A model generated the notes under the pieces. It did not search any database. It had not been told where the DNA came from and saw only the letters and a program-made list of their open reading frames with translations. 64,000 bases of DNA from Rhizobium sp. SL42 (GTDB taxonomy: Bacteria > Pseudomonadota > Alphaproteobacteria > Rhizobiales > Rhizobiaceae). Of the stretch, positions 1 through 9,348 are shown piece by piece; within the stretch, counting starts at the first letter, position 1, and each line of letters starts with the position of its first letter. The position numbers and the translations under genes were made by a program. The stretch spans positions 2,432,001-2,496,000 of the forward strand of contig NZ_CP063397.1 of the NCBI RefSeq assembly GCF_021729845.1, given 5' to 3'.

Positions 1-53
1 GCCGAACGCAGTGCTCTGCTCCGACCGATACCCCGACTTATCAGGGACGCTCA

Positions 54-464
54 ATGAGCCGGGATGAAACGCTTGCTTACCTTACCACCATCCGTGCTCA
101 GGATTGGGACCGGCGGAATGAGACCTTGCGAGCTCTATCGGATTATCGCCTTGCCATCCAACTCGCTCAGGCTCATCCGGTTGCCTTCAACAACTTCGTA
201 TGGATCGTCGCCACACGAGATTTTCCCGGTCGCGAAAAATTGAAAATCGAAGCGCTTGGCTACGGAGACACCCTCATTTTGATCGAGCGTAGTGCAGGCA
301 ATCTCGACACGGCAGCTTGTATCGCAGCCTATGCAGGAGATTTCACGAAAGCGGCGTCCCTCGAACGAGAGGCCATAAGGTTGGCGCCAGACGAGAACGT
401 CTTTGAGGAGCGTCTGAAATATTTCACGGCAAATCAACCGCGTGATTGCACTGGAGTGAGGTAA
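54..464 (+). CDS. TPR-like hypothetical protein, possibly 5'-truncated by the window edge
   Basis: A 136-residue protein with TPR-like helical repeats. The segments ALSDYRLAIQLAQAHP, FNNFVWIVAT and the later NLDTAACIAAYAGDFTKA followed by LEREAIRLAP follow the spacing of tetratricopeptide helices found at the C-terminal end of many rhizobial TPR proteins. The ATG at 54 has a possible Shine-Dalgarno (CAGGGA, 7 bases upstream), but the frame stays open to the window edge, so this may be the tail of a longer protein. No catalytic domain is visible. It is followed by a decayed region with toxin and other gene relics. TPR assignment is by pattern; the function is unknown. Confidence 0.5.
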   Translation: MSRDETLAYLTTIRAQDWDRRNETLRALSDYRLAIQLAQAHPVAFNNFVWIVATRDFPGREKLKIEALGYGDTLILIERSAGNLDTAACIAAYAGDFTKAASLEREAIRLAPDENVFEERLKYFTANQPRDCTGVR

Positions 465-568
465 GTTTGGTCCAAGAATGACGGACTCGATGCTGCCAGA
501 GGGCATGAAAGAAAGTCCGACTTTTGCGTTTTGTTCTGTAGCGCCGGGGTTCAAGTTCGGACCCTATT

Positions 569-868
569 GTGAAAACACCACGCCTACGAACATCGTCTTT
601 AAAGGACGAGGCATTCGATGCCACGGATTCCGCCACCATCTGCGCCTTCACCACGGACGTTACCGACGCGCCGCTGTTCCGCCTGCCTGTTGAGCCGAAC
701 GAGCGCAATGGCCTGCACTCGCCGTGCCGGTTGATGGTGGATAAGATCACGACCGTTCCGAAATCCAAGGTTGGGACAAGGGTCGGGTGGCTGGGCGACG
801 AGGATATCGTGCGTCTCAATCAGGCGATTCTTGTTTTTCTCGGGCGCTTCTGGCTTAGCGGCAAGCGG
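569..868 (+). pseudogene. MazF/PemK-family toxin relic, 5' end lost
   Basis: The frame reads DEAFDATDSATICAFTTD, then DAPLFRLPVEPNERNGL, then CRLMVDKITTVPKSKVG and DEDIVRLNQAILVFLG. This matches the middle and C-terminal half of chromosomal MazF/PemK endoribonuclease toxins as I know them. The N-terminal strand that normally starts the family (MKRGD-like) is missing, and the sequence diverges after VFLG. No antitoxin gene is visible upstream. The order of motifs is seen in the sequence; the family assignment is from memory. A second relic of the same family lies at 3480-3619. Confidence 0.6.
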
Positions 869-1152
869 CTTGGGACGCAATTGACGATCGGACGGGATAC
901 AGCCGCGCTAAGCAGGCTGAGGAAGAAGCATTGGCAGCGATGGCGGAACGATTGAATGACCTGTTTTCCCAACCGGCTCACTCGGTTGCCGGTGCTGCCG
1001 CGAAGCTGCATGCTGTTCTTGCTATGGGAGAAGACGGTCCAGGCGATGAATTTCCATGACCGCAAATTCGCGCTGCGATGATGGACTTAGTCAGTCTGGG
1101 CAGCAGACCTTCGGGGTATTTGATGGGCACAGGCTTTCGGTCACACTGCAAA
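859..1152 (+). pseudogene. Relic of a conserved hypothetical gene with an in-frame TGA
   Basis: An open frame without a start codon reads WDAIDDRTGYSRAKQAEEEA, then MAERLNDLFSQPAHSVAGAA and GEDGPGDEFP. It meets a TGA at 1057-1059 and continues in the same frame as PQIRAAMMDLVSLGS. The continuation after TGA looks like the natural end of the same protein (FPWPQIR expected), so TGG to TGA is the likely lesion. I recognise the style of small rhizobial hypothetical proteins but not a named family. Nothing recognisable follows up to 1598. Confidence 0.4.
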
Positions 1153-1598
1153 TGACCGCTTTTCCGCCTTCACCACTTGGGTCGCGGAGCCTGCATTACC
1201 GCGCTCTGAAAGCAGCCGTTAGCTTCGGCCATAACTGTGGTGTAGAAGGGGTGGATTCTGGAATAGGGGCTGTTGGCGCCAGATCCGCAGAATCGGACGG
1301 CGCCGGATATAGGTGATGCGATAACCGCAGGCGGAAGACACGCGCCAAAGCTGTGCTCGGTGACAGATTGGGTGTTTTCTGATCAGGGTTCAGGCCCGTG
1401 CCCATTTTCGGGGACCTGTTTCGCAGGTTGCTATCGCACAATGTCGTGCCGAACTGGTGGGCGTGCATGTCTTTTCCGCCTAGGGATATCTCTTCCCAGA
1501 GTGGAACTTAAAATAGCGGTAAAGTTGTGTTTCCTATTGACTTGGCGTCATAAAAGACCTTCAGAATAATTGCGTTCAGGGTTTTTGGAGGGGTGGTC
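1153..1598. other. Intergenic stretch with no recognisable gene
   Basis: About 450 bases with only short overlapping frames and no recognised motif. The last 100 bases are more AT-rich and precede the 1599 gene, so its promoter probably lies here, but no clear -35/-10 pair stands out. Confidence 0.5.
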
Positions 1599-3209
1599 AT
1601 GGGAGTTCAGGACTTCGACGCTGCTTTCACTTTCCGTGGTGAAGACTTATATGCTGCGGTCGCTAGAAAATTTGCTTCTGATTTCAAATATTTCTCCAAA
1701 TCTTTAGTGTTCTTGGAGTCAACGGACGACGACAGATATTTGCTATTTGCTGATATGTCTGGCGTGCAGCTTACTGCTGAAGATCCTGCAATTCACAATT
1801 GGGACGAATATAGGATATCGCCTTTTGAATTTCAGGTGCCGGTCTTCGTCTTGACACGGCAGGAGATGGAAGATGGAGAAGATCCTTCTTCGGGCATGCG
1901 GATTTTATTCCGTCTGACTTCAAATGGGAGATCGGTCGACTACGGAATAGGCGTATTTGAAGATGAGCTTGGTCAGCTCGAAATCACCCCTGATGAACTC
2001 GAAAATCCTGGGGATACCACTCCAGAGGAAAAAGAGGCACAGCTACAGGACGCGAAGAGCTTTTTTATAGGGGCCCGCCGGGGAACGCACTCGGTTGACG
2101 TAGTACCCGAAACGGTCGCTCCCGAAATCCTCGATTGGATCACTCACTCCTTTCCTGAGTATAAAGCGGCAATCGTCGGGACGGTGTTCTCAGACGTCAA
2201 AATCGTCGGAGATGCGCGCAAGGGTGTTGTGCCAAACGTACAACTGATCGGTGAAGTTCGCGGCGTTTGGGAAGTCAGCGATGCATATCTTGGTAGTTCC
2301 GTCTACGTGCTGATCGTCGGCAGTGAGCAAGCCAGATTGTTGGCGCCCGACTGCCCGTTGCCATATTCGTCGGCGTACATTCCAAAAGGCGACTTGCAAG
2401 CCCTAGAAAATTCGGTGCAGGTCGTTGATGGCAAGGTTGAACTGGATAACATCAAGGTGGTCGGCAAAAACTTGCTCCCGACGCATTTCAAGCCCGCCGC
2501 TGCGAAGGAGTACGTGCAGGGAAATTCACCGTTCTTCGCTCTTTGGCTTTCTAGACCGCTGCTCTCTAAGACCTTCGACTACCGCATTGGGAAAAATCTC
2601 GGCGCCATGCTGGGGGTTCACTACTCGGACCGGGCGGGCCCCATTAAGTGGTACATGTCGGGAGCTTGGATCCTCGAAGGAGTTTCTGGTTCGGCGGGAA
2701 TCGATACAACAGAGGCGTCGGTCAATATCAGGTTTGAAGGGCGGACGAAATTCGACGCGCTCGCCTATATAGATATTGGCTGTTTCAGCTACAAACTCGG
2801 CGACATGGACGCCTTTCACGAAGATTTCGATTTTACGCTGACTGCAAGAGTCTACGTTTCGCCGGAAGGAAAGCTTGTCTTCGTGGGCGGTCTCGGCGAC
2901 CTTTCATTCGGCGGTTGGCAATGCTTCATAGACACGTTTATCGATCGCTATATCTCCAGTTGGGAGGGACTGGTGGCGGAGATGGTCGTCAAATACATCG
3001 TAGGTCAAATGATCAAGGACATAGTCGAAGGTGAAATCACCAAAGCAATGGGGGTTCTTTCCTTGGATATTTTTGACTTCAAGAGGCTACCGATCGTGGG
3101 TAATTTTCTCGATGCTACTGCCGCGACATCGCCCCAGATGATCGCTGCTCAAACGCTAGCATACGGCGATGCTGGCCTAGAGATCGCGGTGGGATTGAAC
3201 AATTGGTGA
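1599..3209 (+). CDS. Unrecognised 536-residue protein
   Basis: I do not recognise this protein. The ATG at 1599 is chosen because TTTTTGGAGGGG ends six bases before it; a GTG at 1593 in the same frame is too close to that Shine-Dalgarno. There is no signal peptide and no obvious membrane segment. Residues 1-180 are acidic. The second half is rich in alternating strand-like segments (IDIGCFSYKLGDM, DFTLTARVYVSPEGKLVFV), followed by an amphipathic helical stretch (EGLVAEMVVKYIVGQMIKDI) and a hydrophobic tail. That layout would fit a lipid- or pore-interacting protein, but this is speculation. Codon use and base composition are more AT-rich than the surroundings, suggesting transfer. Its stop overlaps the start of a 57-residue frame (3209-3382). 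Relics of MazF-type toxins lie on both sides. Confidence 0.75.
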   Translation: MGVQDFDAAFTFRGEDLYAAVARKFASDFKYFSKSLVFLESTDDDRYLLFADMSGVQLTAEDPAIHNWDEYRISPFEFQVPVFVLTRQEMEDGEDPSSGMRILFRLTSNGRSVDYGIGVFEDELGQLEITPDELENPGDTTPEEKEAQLQDAKSFFIGARRGTHSVDVVPETVAPEILDWITHSFPEYKAAIVGTVFSDVKIVGDARKGVVPNVQLIGEVRGVWEVSDAYLGSSVYVLIVGSEQARLLAPDCPLPYSSAYIPKGDLQALENSVQVVDGKVELDNIKVVGKNLLPTHFKPAAAKEYVQGNSPFFALWLSRPLLSKTFDYRIGKNLGAMLGVHYSDRAGPIKWYMSGAWILEGVSGSAGIDTTEASVNIRFEGRTKFDALAYIDIGCFSYKLGDMDAFHEDFDFTLTARVYVSPEGKLVFVGGLGDLSFGGWQCFIDTFIDRYISSWEGLVAEMVVKYIVGQMIKDIVEGEITKAMGVLSLDIFDFKRLPIVGNFLDATAATSPQMIAAQTLAYGDAGLEIAVGLNNW

Positions 3210-3382
3210 TGCAAAACTGGCTGGCTATCCGTCTTGACATGGCCGAATACGGGGATCGTTACCAGCTTTCGGAAGATAGCGTAGCGGCTAAAGTTCTTCT
3301 GAATTGGGTCGAAGCTTCCTACCTATGTTCTGTTGATCGAGGCCGCGAACGCGGTATGGAGGACTTTAATGTGGACAGCTAA
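3209..3382 (+). CDS. Small 57-residue protein translationally coupled to the upstream gene
   Basis: The stop of the 1599 gene and this ATG share TGATG (3207-3211), the usual signature of termination-reinitiation coupling. The peptide begins MQNWLAIRLDMAEYGDRYQL and ends GMEDFNVDS; it is acidic and soluble, with no signal peptide or membrane segment. Composition resembles the upstream gene. A large protein followed by a small overlapping partner recalls effector-immunity or toxin-antitoxin pairs, but no motif supports this. It may also be a chance frame; the TGATG overlap and lack of internal stops are the only evidence. Confidence 0.45.
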   Translation: MQNWLAIRLDMAEYGDRYQLSEDSVAAKVLLNWVEASYLCSVDRGRERGMEDFNVDS

Positions 3383-3479
3383 CTCCGACCCCAAGTCGGG
3401 CATTTCCAATAGCTGTTCGTAGCGACATTTGTCTCGCATAGCGCAGAAGATCGCTCGTAGCCGACGTGACTGGCGACAT

Positions 3480-3619
3480 TGCGGTCGAGAAGATCACTAC
3501 CGTTCCTAAAACCAAGTCGGCATAAGGTTGGGCGGCTGGACGAAGAGGATATGGTTCGGCTCAATCAGGCGGTTCTCGTGTTTCTCGGTCTGGCAGGTTC
3601 ACCGAAGTCGAAGACGTAG
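3480..3619 (+). pseudogene. Second MazF/PemK toxin relic, frameshifted
   Basis: The sequence reads VEKITTVPKTK in one frame and, after a frameshift near 3515, KVGRLDEEDMVRLNQAVLVF, ending in GLAGSPKSKT and a TAG at 3617-3619. This is the C-terminal end of the same MazF/PemK family as the relic at 569-868 (compare VDKITTVPKSKVG and DEDIVRLNQAILVFLG). Upstream sequence is too decayed to assign. Confidence 0.55.
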
Positions 3620-3746
3620 CAGGCGAAGATTTTCGCGGTTCCTTCGACGCTTTCCGACAGCCTACGATAGGCGGTAAATTCCTGCTTTTCCTCGTACTGT
3701 CTCTGGTTCTTACATGGTCTTTCCATCCGGGAAAGGCAGGTCGAAC

Positions 3747-3982
3747 ATGGACGGAGAAGAGAGAGGGCAGGGGGCCGCAAACGATAATGCGCGCCCTGCC
3801 GCAGCGCGGACGGTGGTGCCGAAGAACCGCGCCGCGCCGCAGGTGAACACCTCGAGCGGGTCGTCATCGACATCGCCCGGCTGATCGGACGACAGATGGC
3901 GCGGGCAGACCATGCGGCACGGGTGGCCGCCAACGACAATGGCGAAAACCGTGCGGGCAGAGATGAACCCGAGGCGGAATAG
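3747..3982 (+). pseudogene. Small recombinase-associated protein, frameshifted
   Basis: From ATG 3747 one frame reads MDGEERGQGAANDNARPAAA and on to NRAAPQ. Near 3840-3845 the coding sense moves to another frame, which reads EHLERVVIDIARLIGRQMA and then AANDNGENRAGRDEPEAE to the TAG at 3980-3982. Short proteins with this ERVVIDIARLIGRQ core commonly sit just upstream of large serine recombinases in alphaproteobacterial prophages and islands, as here (recombinase at 4298). The frameshift probably inactivates it. The 309 bases from 3983 to the recombinase hold no other recognisable gene. Confidence 0.45.
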
Positions 3983-4297
3983 TGTCGATTTCGTTGTCGG
4001 TAACAGGCCTGAAACGACTTGCGCCACGGCGCTACTTCCGCATACGATTCCGGTCGACGCGAGACCCTCCTTTGCTTGTCTGCGGGGAGTGGGCCAGGTC
4101 GAAGCCACTCCCTCAAGGCCAAAGCCGCTTTGCGGTGGCGCGTGCCGCGCCAGCCTTGACCGAGCGTCTTCGCCCCGGCGGTTGGCCGCGAAGCAGGAAA
4201 GGCGGGGTGCGGGCGCTGAAGGCAGCACCCGCAATGTCCACCAGGGACCATGCGGCCGCCGTATGCATGAACCGATCTTAGAGAAGGAAACATGCCG

Positions 4298-5965
4298 ATG
4301 ACCCGTGTTGCCCTTTATGCCAGATACTCATCCGACAATCAGCGGGAAGCCTCGATTGTCGACCAGTTCCGCCTTTGCGACGAACATGCACGACGCGAAG
4401 GCTGGGAAGTGGTAGGCAGCTATCAGGATGCGGCGATATCCGGTTCCAGCACCATACTTCGCCATGGCATCCAGCAGGTTGTCAGAGATGCACAGCGCGG
4501 CCTGTTCACGGTGGTCATTGCCGAGGCACTGGATCGCATCAGCCGCGATCAGGCCGATGTCGCCACGCTCTACAAGCACCTGAAGTTCGCAGGCGTTACC
4601 ATTGTCACCCTGGCCGAGGGAGAAATCTCCGAACTTCATGTCGGCCTCAAGGGCACGATGAATGCGCTGTTCCTCAAAGACCTTGCGATGAAGACCCATC
4701 GTGGCCTGCGGGGCAGGGTGGAGAAGGGAAAGGCAGGCGGCGGGCTTTGCTACGGCTATCGTGTCCTCAAACAGTTCGATCGCAACGGCGAGCCGATCCG
4801 GGGCGACAGAGAGATTGTTGCCGAAGAAGCCGAGATCATCCGCCGCATCTTCCGGGAGTTCGCCAGCGGCAAGAGCCCCAAGGCGATTGCAACGGATCTG
4901 AACAGCGAAGGCATTCCCGGCCCGCTCGGACGGGCATGGGGTGACACCAGCATTCGCGGCCATGTCACGCGCGGCACCGGCATTCTCAACAACGAGCTTT
5001 ATACCGGCGTTCTCGTCTGGAACCGCCAGCGGTTCATCAAGGACCCATCGACCGGCAAGCGTGTCTCGCGTCCCAACCCGGAAAGCTAGTGGATCAGGAC
5101 GGAAGTGCCGCATCTGAGACTGATCGAAGACGATCTCTGGCAGGCAGTCCGAAACCGCCAAAAGCAGATCTCGGCAATCTTCGGCCCGAACCCGGCCAAC
5201 ACGCTCGAAGGGCGGATGAAGCGGCTGCATCTGACCGTTAGGCCCGTGTCTCTCCTGACCGGCCTTCTCACCTGCGGATGCTGCGGCGGCAAGTTCGGGA
5301 TCATCACGCCCGGCCGCTATGCCTGCCTCAATCACCACAGGCGCGGCACTTGCGACAATGGCCGGTCTATCATCCGTGAGAAGATCGAGAGGCGGGTTCT
5401 TTCCGGCATCAAGGACAAGCTGGTATCGTCGCAAGCGGTGGCCGAGGCGGTGAAGGCCTATGCCGAGGAAATGAACCGGCTGAACCATGATAGGCGTGCG
5501 CAGGCGGCAATCGACCGGAAAAGCCTCGCGAAGATCGAAAAGGCAATTGCCGGGATTATCTCCGCCATCGAAGACGGCATGTACCAGCCGTCGATGAAGG
5601 CGCGCATGGATGATCTTGAACGGCAGAAGGCGGATATCACCGCCCGCCTTTCACAGGCTCCCGACGACATTCCCGACATTCACCCGAACGTCGCCAATCT
5701 CTACAAACTGCGCGTCGAGCGTTTGACCGAAGCGCTGAACGATCCAGACGGCGGACGGCAGGCGGCGGAGGCGCTGCGCTCGCTGATCGGCGAGATCGTA
5801 CTCACCTCCGGCACCAAGCGCGGTGAGGTTCATGCCGAGCTACGCGGCGAGCGGTTTGGCATTCTCGGGCTTGCCAATGCAGAAGCCGGAGGGCCGCAGA
5901 ACAGCCCTTTTATGCCAGTCGTTGAAGCGAGCCCCCGCAACCAACCATTCCTGCGATCCCAATAA
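4298..5965 (+). pseudogene. Large serine recombinase interrupted by an amber codon
   Basis: The N-terminal part (RVALYARYSSDNQREASIVD) is the serine-recombinase catalytic domain with the nucleophile Ser in YSS, followed by the recombinase domain (GGGLCYGYRV, IIRRIFREFASGKSPKAIA). A TAG at 5087-5089 stops translation after RPNPES. The same frame then continues WIRTEVPHLRLIEDDLWQAV, the zinc ribbon (CGCCGGKFG, CLNHHRRGTCDN) and a coiled-coil tail to TAA 5963-5965. A GAG to TAG change would explain it. ATG 4298 fits the GAAGGA Shine-Dalgarno better than ATG 4292. The truncated product would keep the catalytic domain but lose DNA-binding parts. An intrinsic terminator follows at once. Confidence 0.85.
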
Positions 5966-7626
5966 AGCCCCATCACGGGGCTTTTTGCGTTTTTGAGCAA
6001 CGGATTGATCCGCGCGGCCCATCAAATCTTCCAGGATTGCCCGCTCGTTGAGAAACTCGGGCTTCTTCTTGCCCGAGGCGAAGGTGAGTATGGCGGCAAA
6101 GTCGCCGCGCAGCACGATCACCAGCTCCGCACCATTGGACACGAGATCGATACGGCTGACCAGCGTGCGGAGTGTGTCGGCGGCCTGTGCCCGCGTCTTC
6201 TCGTTGCCAAGCTGTTCGTGGAGTGCCGCGATCTCCTCATGATAATATTTTGCCAGATTGGGATGGAGCAGGGGAGGCGGTTCTTTCGCGCCGTCCAGGA
6301 AGCCAGCCAGATCCTTCTTGCGGGCTTCGAGCGCCACCATCTTTGCGTTGATCCTGTCGGCAGCGCCACCCTTCAGAATAAGGTCGAGAAGCGTGTCAAG
6401 TTCGCGATCGATCCGCTTGATCTCTGCGGCTGATGAATCAAGGGAGGCACGCGCCTCCATCCGCGCCTTGTTCACTTCGCGCGTGAACTCCTCGCAGAAT
6501 TCCTTGTAGAGGTCCGGCTCCATCAGATGCTTGTCGAGCCCGTTCAGAACGGATTGTTCAAGTGTATCGCGGCGGATGTTCAGCCGATTGTCGCAAGTCC
6601 CCTTGGTCCGGGCGTTGGTGCAGCCGAGCATGTCCTTCGAGATCATCGAGTAACCGCCACCGCAGCAGCCGCATTTGATGAGACCTGTGAACAGGTGTTT
6701 TGGCCGGCGGCGCTCGTTCAGAATGCGGTTGTCGCCCAGCTTTGTTCCGGGCTCCAGCGTCATCTGGTCCTGCCGCGTCTTCACAGCATCCCACAGGTTC
6801 TGATCGACGATGCGCAGATCCGGCACGTCTGAATAACCCAATCCGCTTCCGGATTGGGACGGGAAACACGCTTGCCCGTATCTGGGTCCTTCAGGTAACG
6901 CAGGCGGTTCCAGACCAGTTTCCCGATATAGAGCTCATTGTTCAGAATGCCGGTTCCGCGCTTCGGATTGCCGTGGATGGTCGACGGCCCCCATTCGCTG
7001 CCTTGCGGCCCTGGTACACCTTCGCTGTTCAGCACCATGGCGATCGTGCGGGAGGATTTTCCCGCCAGATATTCCGTGAATATGCGCCTGATGATATTGG
7101 CTTCCGCTTCGTTGATGGTGCGCTCGCCGCGGCTGGTTTCCCCGGATGCGTCGACGTTCCGCACGACGTCGTATCCATAGCAGAGGCCTCCGCCGGATTT
7201 GCCTTCTTCGACACGGCCGCGCAGTCCACGCCGCGTCTTGTCGGCAAGGTCTTTGAGATAAAGCGCGCCCATCGTGCCCTTGAGACCGATATGCAATTCG
7301 CTGACTTCACCTTCGGAGAGCGTAACGATGCTGACGCCGGCAAAGCGCATACGCTTGTAGAGACCGGCAATATCCTCTTGGTCGCGCGAAAGGCGATCGA
7401 GGGATTCCGTCAGGATGACGTCGAAGCGTCGCTTTAACCCATCCGCTATCAGTTCCTGAATACCGGGCCGGATCAGAGAGGCGCCTGAGATGGCGCGATC
7501 CGTATAACTGTCGACGACTGTCCAGCCTTCACGCTCAGCCCGTGTGCGGCAAATGCGAAGCTGGTCCTCGATCGAGGCATCACGCTGATTGTCGGAGGAA
7601 TAGCGGGCGTAAAGAGCAACCTTCAT
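5840..7626 (-). pseudogene. Second large serine recombinase, frameshifted
   Basis: Starts at 7626 with MKVALYARYSSDNQRDASIE (catalytic domain, Ser in YSS), preceded by a strong AGGGAGG Shine-Dalgarno, and runs through the recombinase domain (GGGLCYGYDV, NIIRRIFTEYLAGKSSRTIA). After RVSRPNPEADWV the frame is lost near 6838-6842; the next frame resumes SDVPDLRIVDQNLWDAVKTR, then the zinc ribbon CGCCGGGYSMI and a coiled-coil tail to 5840. A single base lost in the GGGTTATT run would explain it. It is paralogous to the + strand recombinase, but not a recent copy. The two genes converge and their last about 125 bases overlap. Confidence 0.85.
5964..5986 (+). terminator. Intrinsic terminator after the + strand recombinase
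   Basis: AAAGCCCC (5964-5971), loop ATCAC, GGGGCTTT (5977-5984) followed by further T residues. It overlaps the recombinase stop codon. The convergent minus-strand recombinase frame reads through the same bases as KKPRDGALL. Confidence 0.75.
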
Positions 7627-7638
7627 GAGATGGCCTCC

Positions 7639-7851
7639 CTATTTGAGGAGGCGTTCGCGGGTGGCACGCTCCTGTTCGGCTTCGACGAATTTATGGGCTG
7701 CCTGTCGCGCCAGCAAGCGGACAAGTTCTCTGATGCGAGGATCGGGCTTTGACGGGTCGTAGACCGGCATGTCGTCATCGGGTGCGAGAACGACCCGCAC
7801 GCTGTTTGCCGCTGTCCCTTTCCGCTTTGCCACAACACGATCCTCGCCCAT
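7639..7851 (-). CDS. Small conserved protein upstream of a serine recombinase
   Basis: A 70-residue basic protein with AKRKGTAANSVRVVLAPDDD, then PVYDPSKPDPRIRELVRLLA and an Arg/Glu-rich C-terminal helix. Proteins of this type regularly precede large serine recombinases in rhizobial islands; their role is not known to me. The start may be the ATG at 7851 or a GTG at 7833 just before AKRKG. It ends 12 bases before the recombinase start, so the two were probably co-transcribed. The frame is intact although the recombinase is broken. Confidence 0.65.
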   Translation of the reverse strand: MGEDRVVAKRKGTAANSVRVVLAPDDDMPVYDPSKPDPRIRELVRLLARQAAHKFVEAEQERATRERLLK

Positions 7852-8583
7852 GAGCGGACCATTCCGCTCCGGGCAAAGACTGGGCCGGCGACCGGCGGAT
7901 TTGAATGCGAATTCGCGGGCATGTCAGCGACCTCCAGCGTAGTCCATCGTGCCATGTCGGTCCGTCGCGCATTTGATCGCAGATCGTGCGGCGGAAACAG
8001 GGGGCAACGGCGTAAGAATACTTGAACTTTGCGGCGGGCGAATCCCCGTGGGTGTAGAATTATTTTGCGTTCTTCTCTACACGACTGGCTCAGAGTTCTT
8101 CCCAGGTCATGATCCCGCACTCTCCAATGAACACAAGGAGAGCTTCGCTCGCTTTGCCCTGGTCGGCTGCGGCTAAGCCTTGCCAATCGTGGGGGACGCC
8201 AAGGGGTCTTTCCCCTTGCTCCCTGAGACGCCACCTGCGCATGGCAGAACCGCGCGCTCGCAGGCCGGGGCATAGGCACGCATGCACTGTCCAATAAATC
8301 TCAACCGTCCCGCTCGCCGCGCAGCTGGCAGCCGGAGAGAATAGCGGCTGTAGCTACGGCTAAGGCCAAGCGCCTGAAAGTCATTGCAATCCCCCTCCCT
8401 GCTTCACCTCGGAGAAGGAGAATTTTTCCTTCAGATCAACCAGAGGTAGCGGCTTACTTTAACGTTGGGAATGCCAGGGGCGACACATATGAAGAGAGGC
8501 AGAGTGCTTGCCGCCCTGCCCAGTCGACAGTTCTTGCTTGAAGATGGTTGCGTTCAATCTACTCGAAGGGAAGGACGGCAGGC
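7852..8583. other. Gene-poor stretch between recombinase module and IS110-like relic
   Basis: About 730 GC-rich bases. Overlapping short frames exist on both strands, but none shows a recognisable domain, coding-like codon choice or a convincing ribosome-binding site. The texture resembles degraded plasmid or island backbone. Confidence 0.45.
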
Positions 8584-8937
8584 ATGACGACGGATACAAT
8601 GATGGGGATTGATCCGGCCGAGAGTGTTTTCCAGATGCACGGAGCCTCGATGGTAGGACAGCTATATCTGGATGCACCCGATCTTCGTGAATTTGGGAGC
8701 GCTGGAGTTTATGAGGACCGACTGATTGGGAATGAGCTGTCCCGCACCCGGAGCTCCGCGGCCGATGCCCTGGCGGCGATGCAGGCTTTCAGGATGGTCT
8801 TGGTCACCATGTCAGCCTTTGGAGGTAGAGGCGGAAGGCTGTTGTATTGCAGATTAGGGCGAAGTCTCGTGTCGATCAATCCTCGTTTGGACGACATGTC
8901 CCGAGGATATATCGATGGTGACGACATATTGTGGTGA
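8584..8937 (+). pseudogene. IS110-like transposase N-terminal relic
   Basis: The frame begins MTTDTMMGIDPAESVFQMHG, which matches the start of IS110-family transposases (consensus-like GIDLAKSVFQ-H, containing the first acidic residue of the DEDD catalytic set). After HGAS the similarity fades and the remaining roughly 90 residues are not recognised. The separate C-terminal IS110 fragment at 33,420 could be from the same family but is 25 kb away. The frame also extends upstream to 8548, without homology there. Confidence 0.4.
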
Positions 8938-9348
8938 TGAACCGAAGTACTATCGACACGTTGCGCTCCGGCGCACTTTAGCCCTCCCATAGAGGCGAGG
9001 CGGGCATGCGCTTGCACCGTCCAAAGCCTCAGCCCACTCCTCCACCCAGGGCGCGTCTGTCGCAGCAGCGGCACTCCTCTTCCCAACCCGTTCTTCGGTT
9101 CTTTTCGGTAAGACTGCCGCACCTCCTCCTCCCGCGGCAGGCTTTTCGTTTTGGGGACGGCTTGATTAAAACGCGGGGATTGCGGCTCTTGGCCGATCTA
9201 TTTGGTGTTGAGCGATGAACGGGTGATCGCACTCGCACTGGCCGTCTGAACCGGACCGCTTATGGTAGGTCATTATTGACGTCGCGGTCCTAGTGTTCGC
9301 AATGGCCCAGCGCGGGGAAAGGATCCAACACGCCTACTGCCATGGCGG
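8938..9348. other. Upstream region of RTX cluster 1, no gene seen
   Basis: About 410 bases with only short overlapping frames. The promoter of the RTX cluster probably lies here or in the following 130 bases; I do not see a convincing -35/-10 pair. Confidence 0.4.

Noticed and set aside
3565..4293. 242-codon minus-strand frame upstream of recombinase 1
   Set aside because: Arg/Pro/Ser-rich composition typical of chance frames in GC-rich DNA; the + strand shows the recombinase-associated relic instead.
4328..5488. 386-codon minus-strand frame over recombinase 1
   Set aside because: Antisense shadow; the + strand carries all serine-recombinase motifs on both sides of the TAG.
7623..8294. 223-codon minus-strand frame beside the small recombinase-associated gene
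   Set aside because: Overlaps the supported 70-residue gene in another frame and has no coherent protein pattern.
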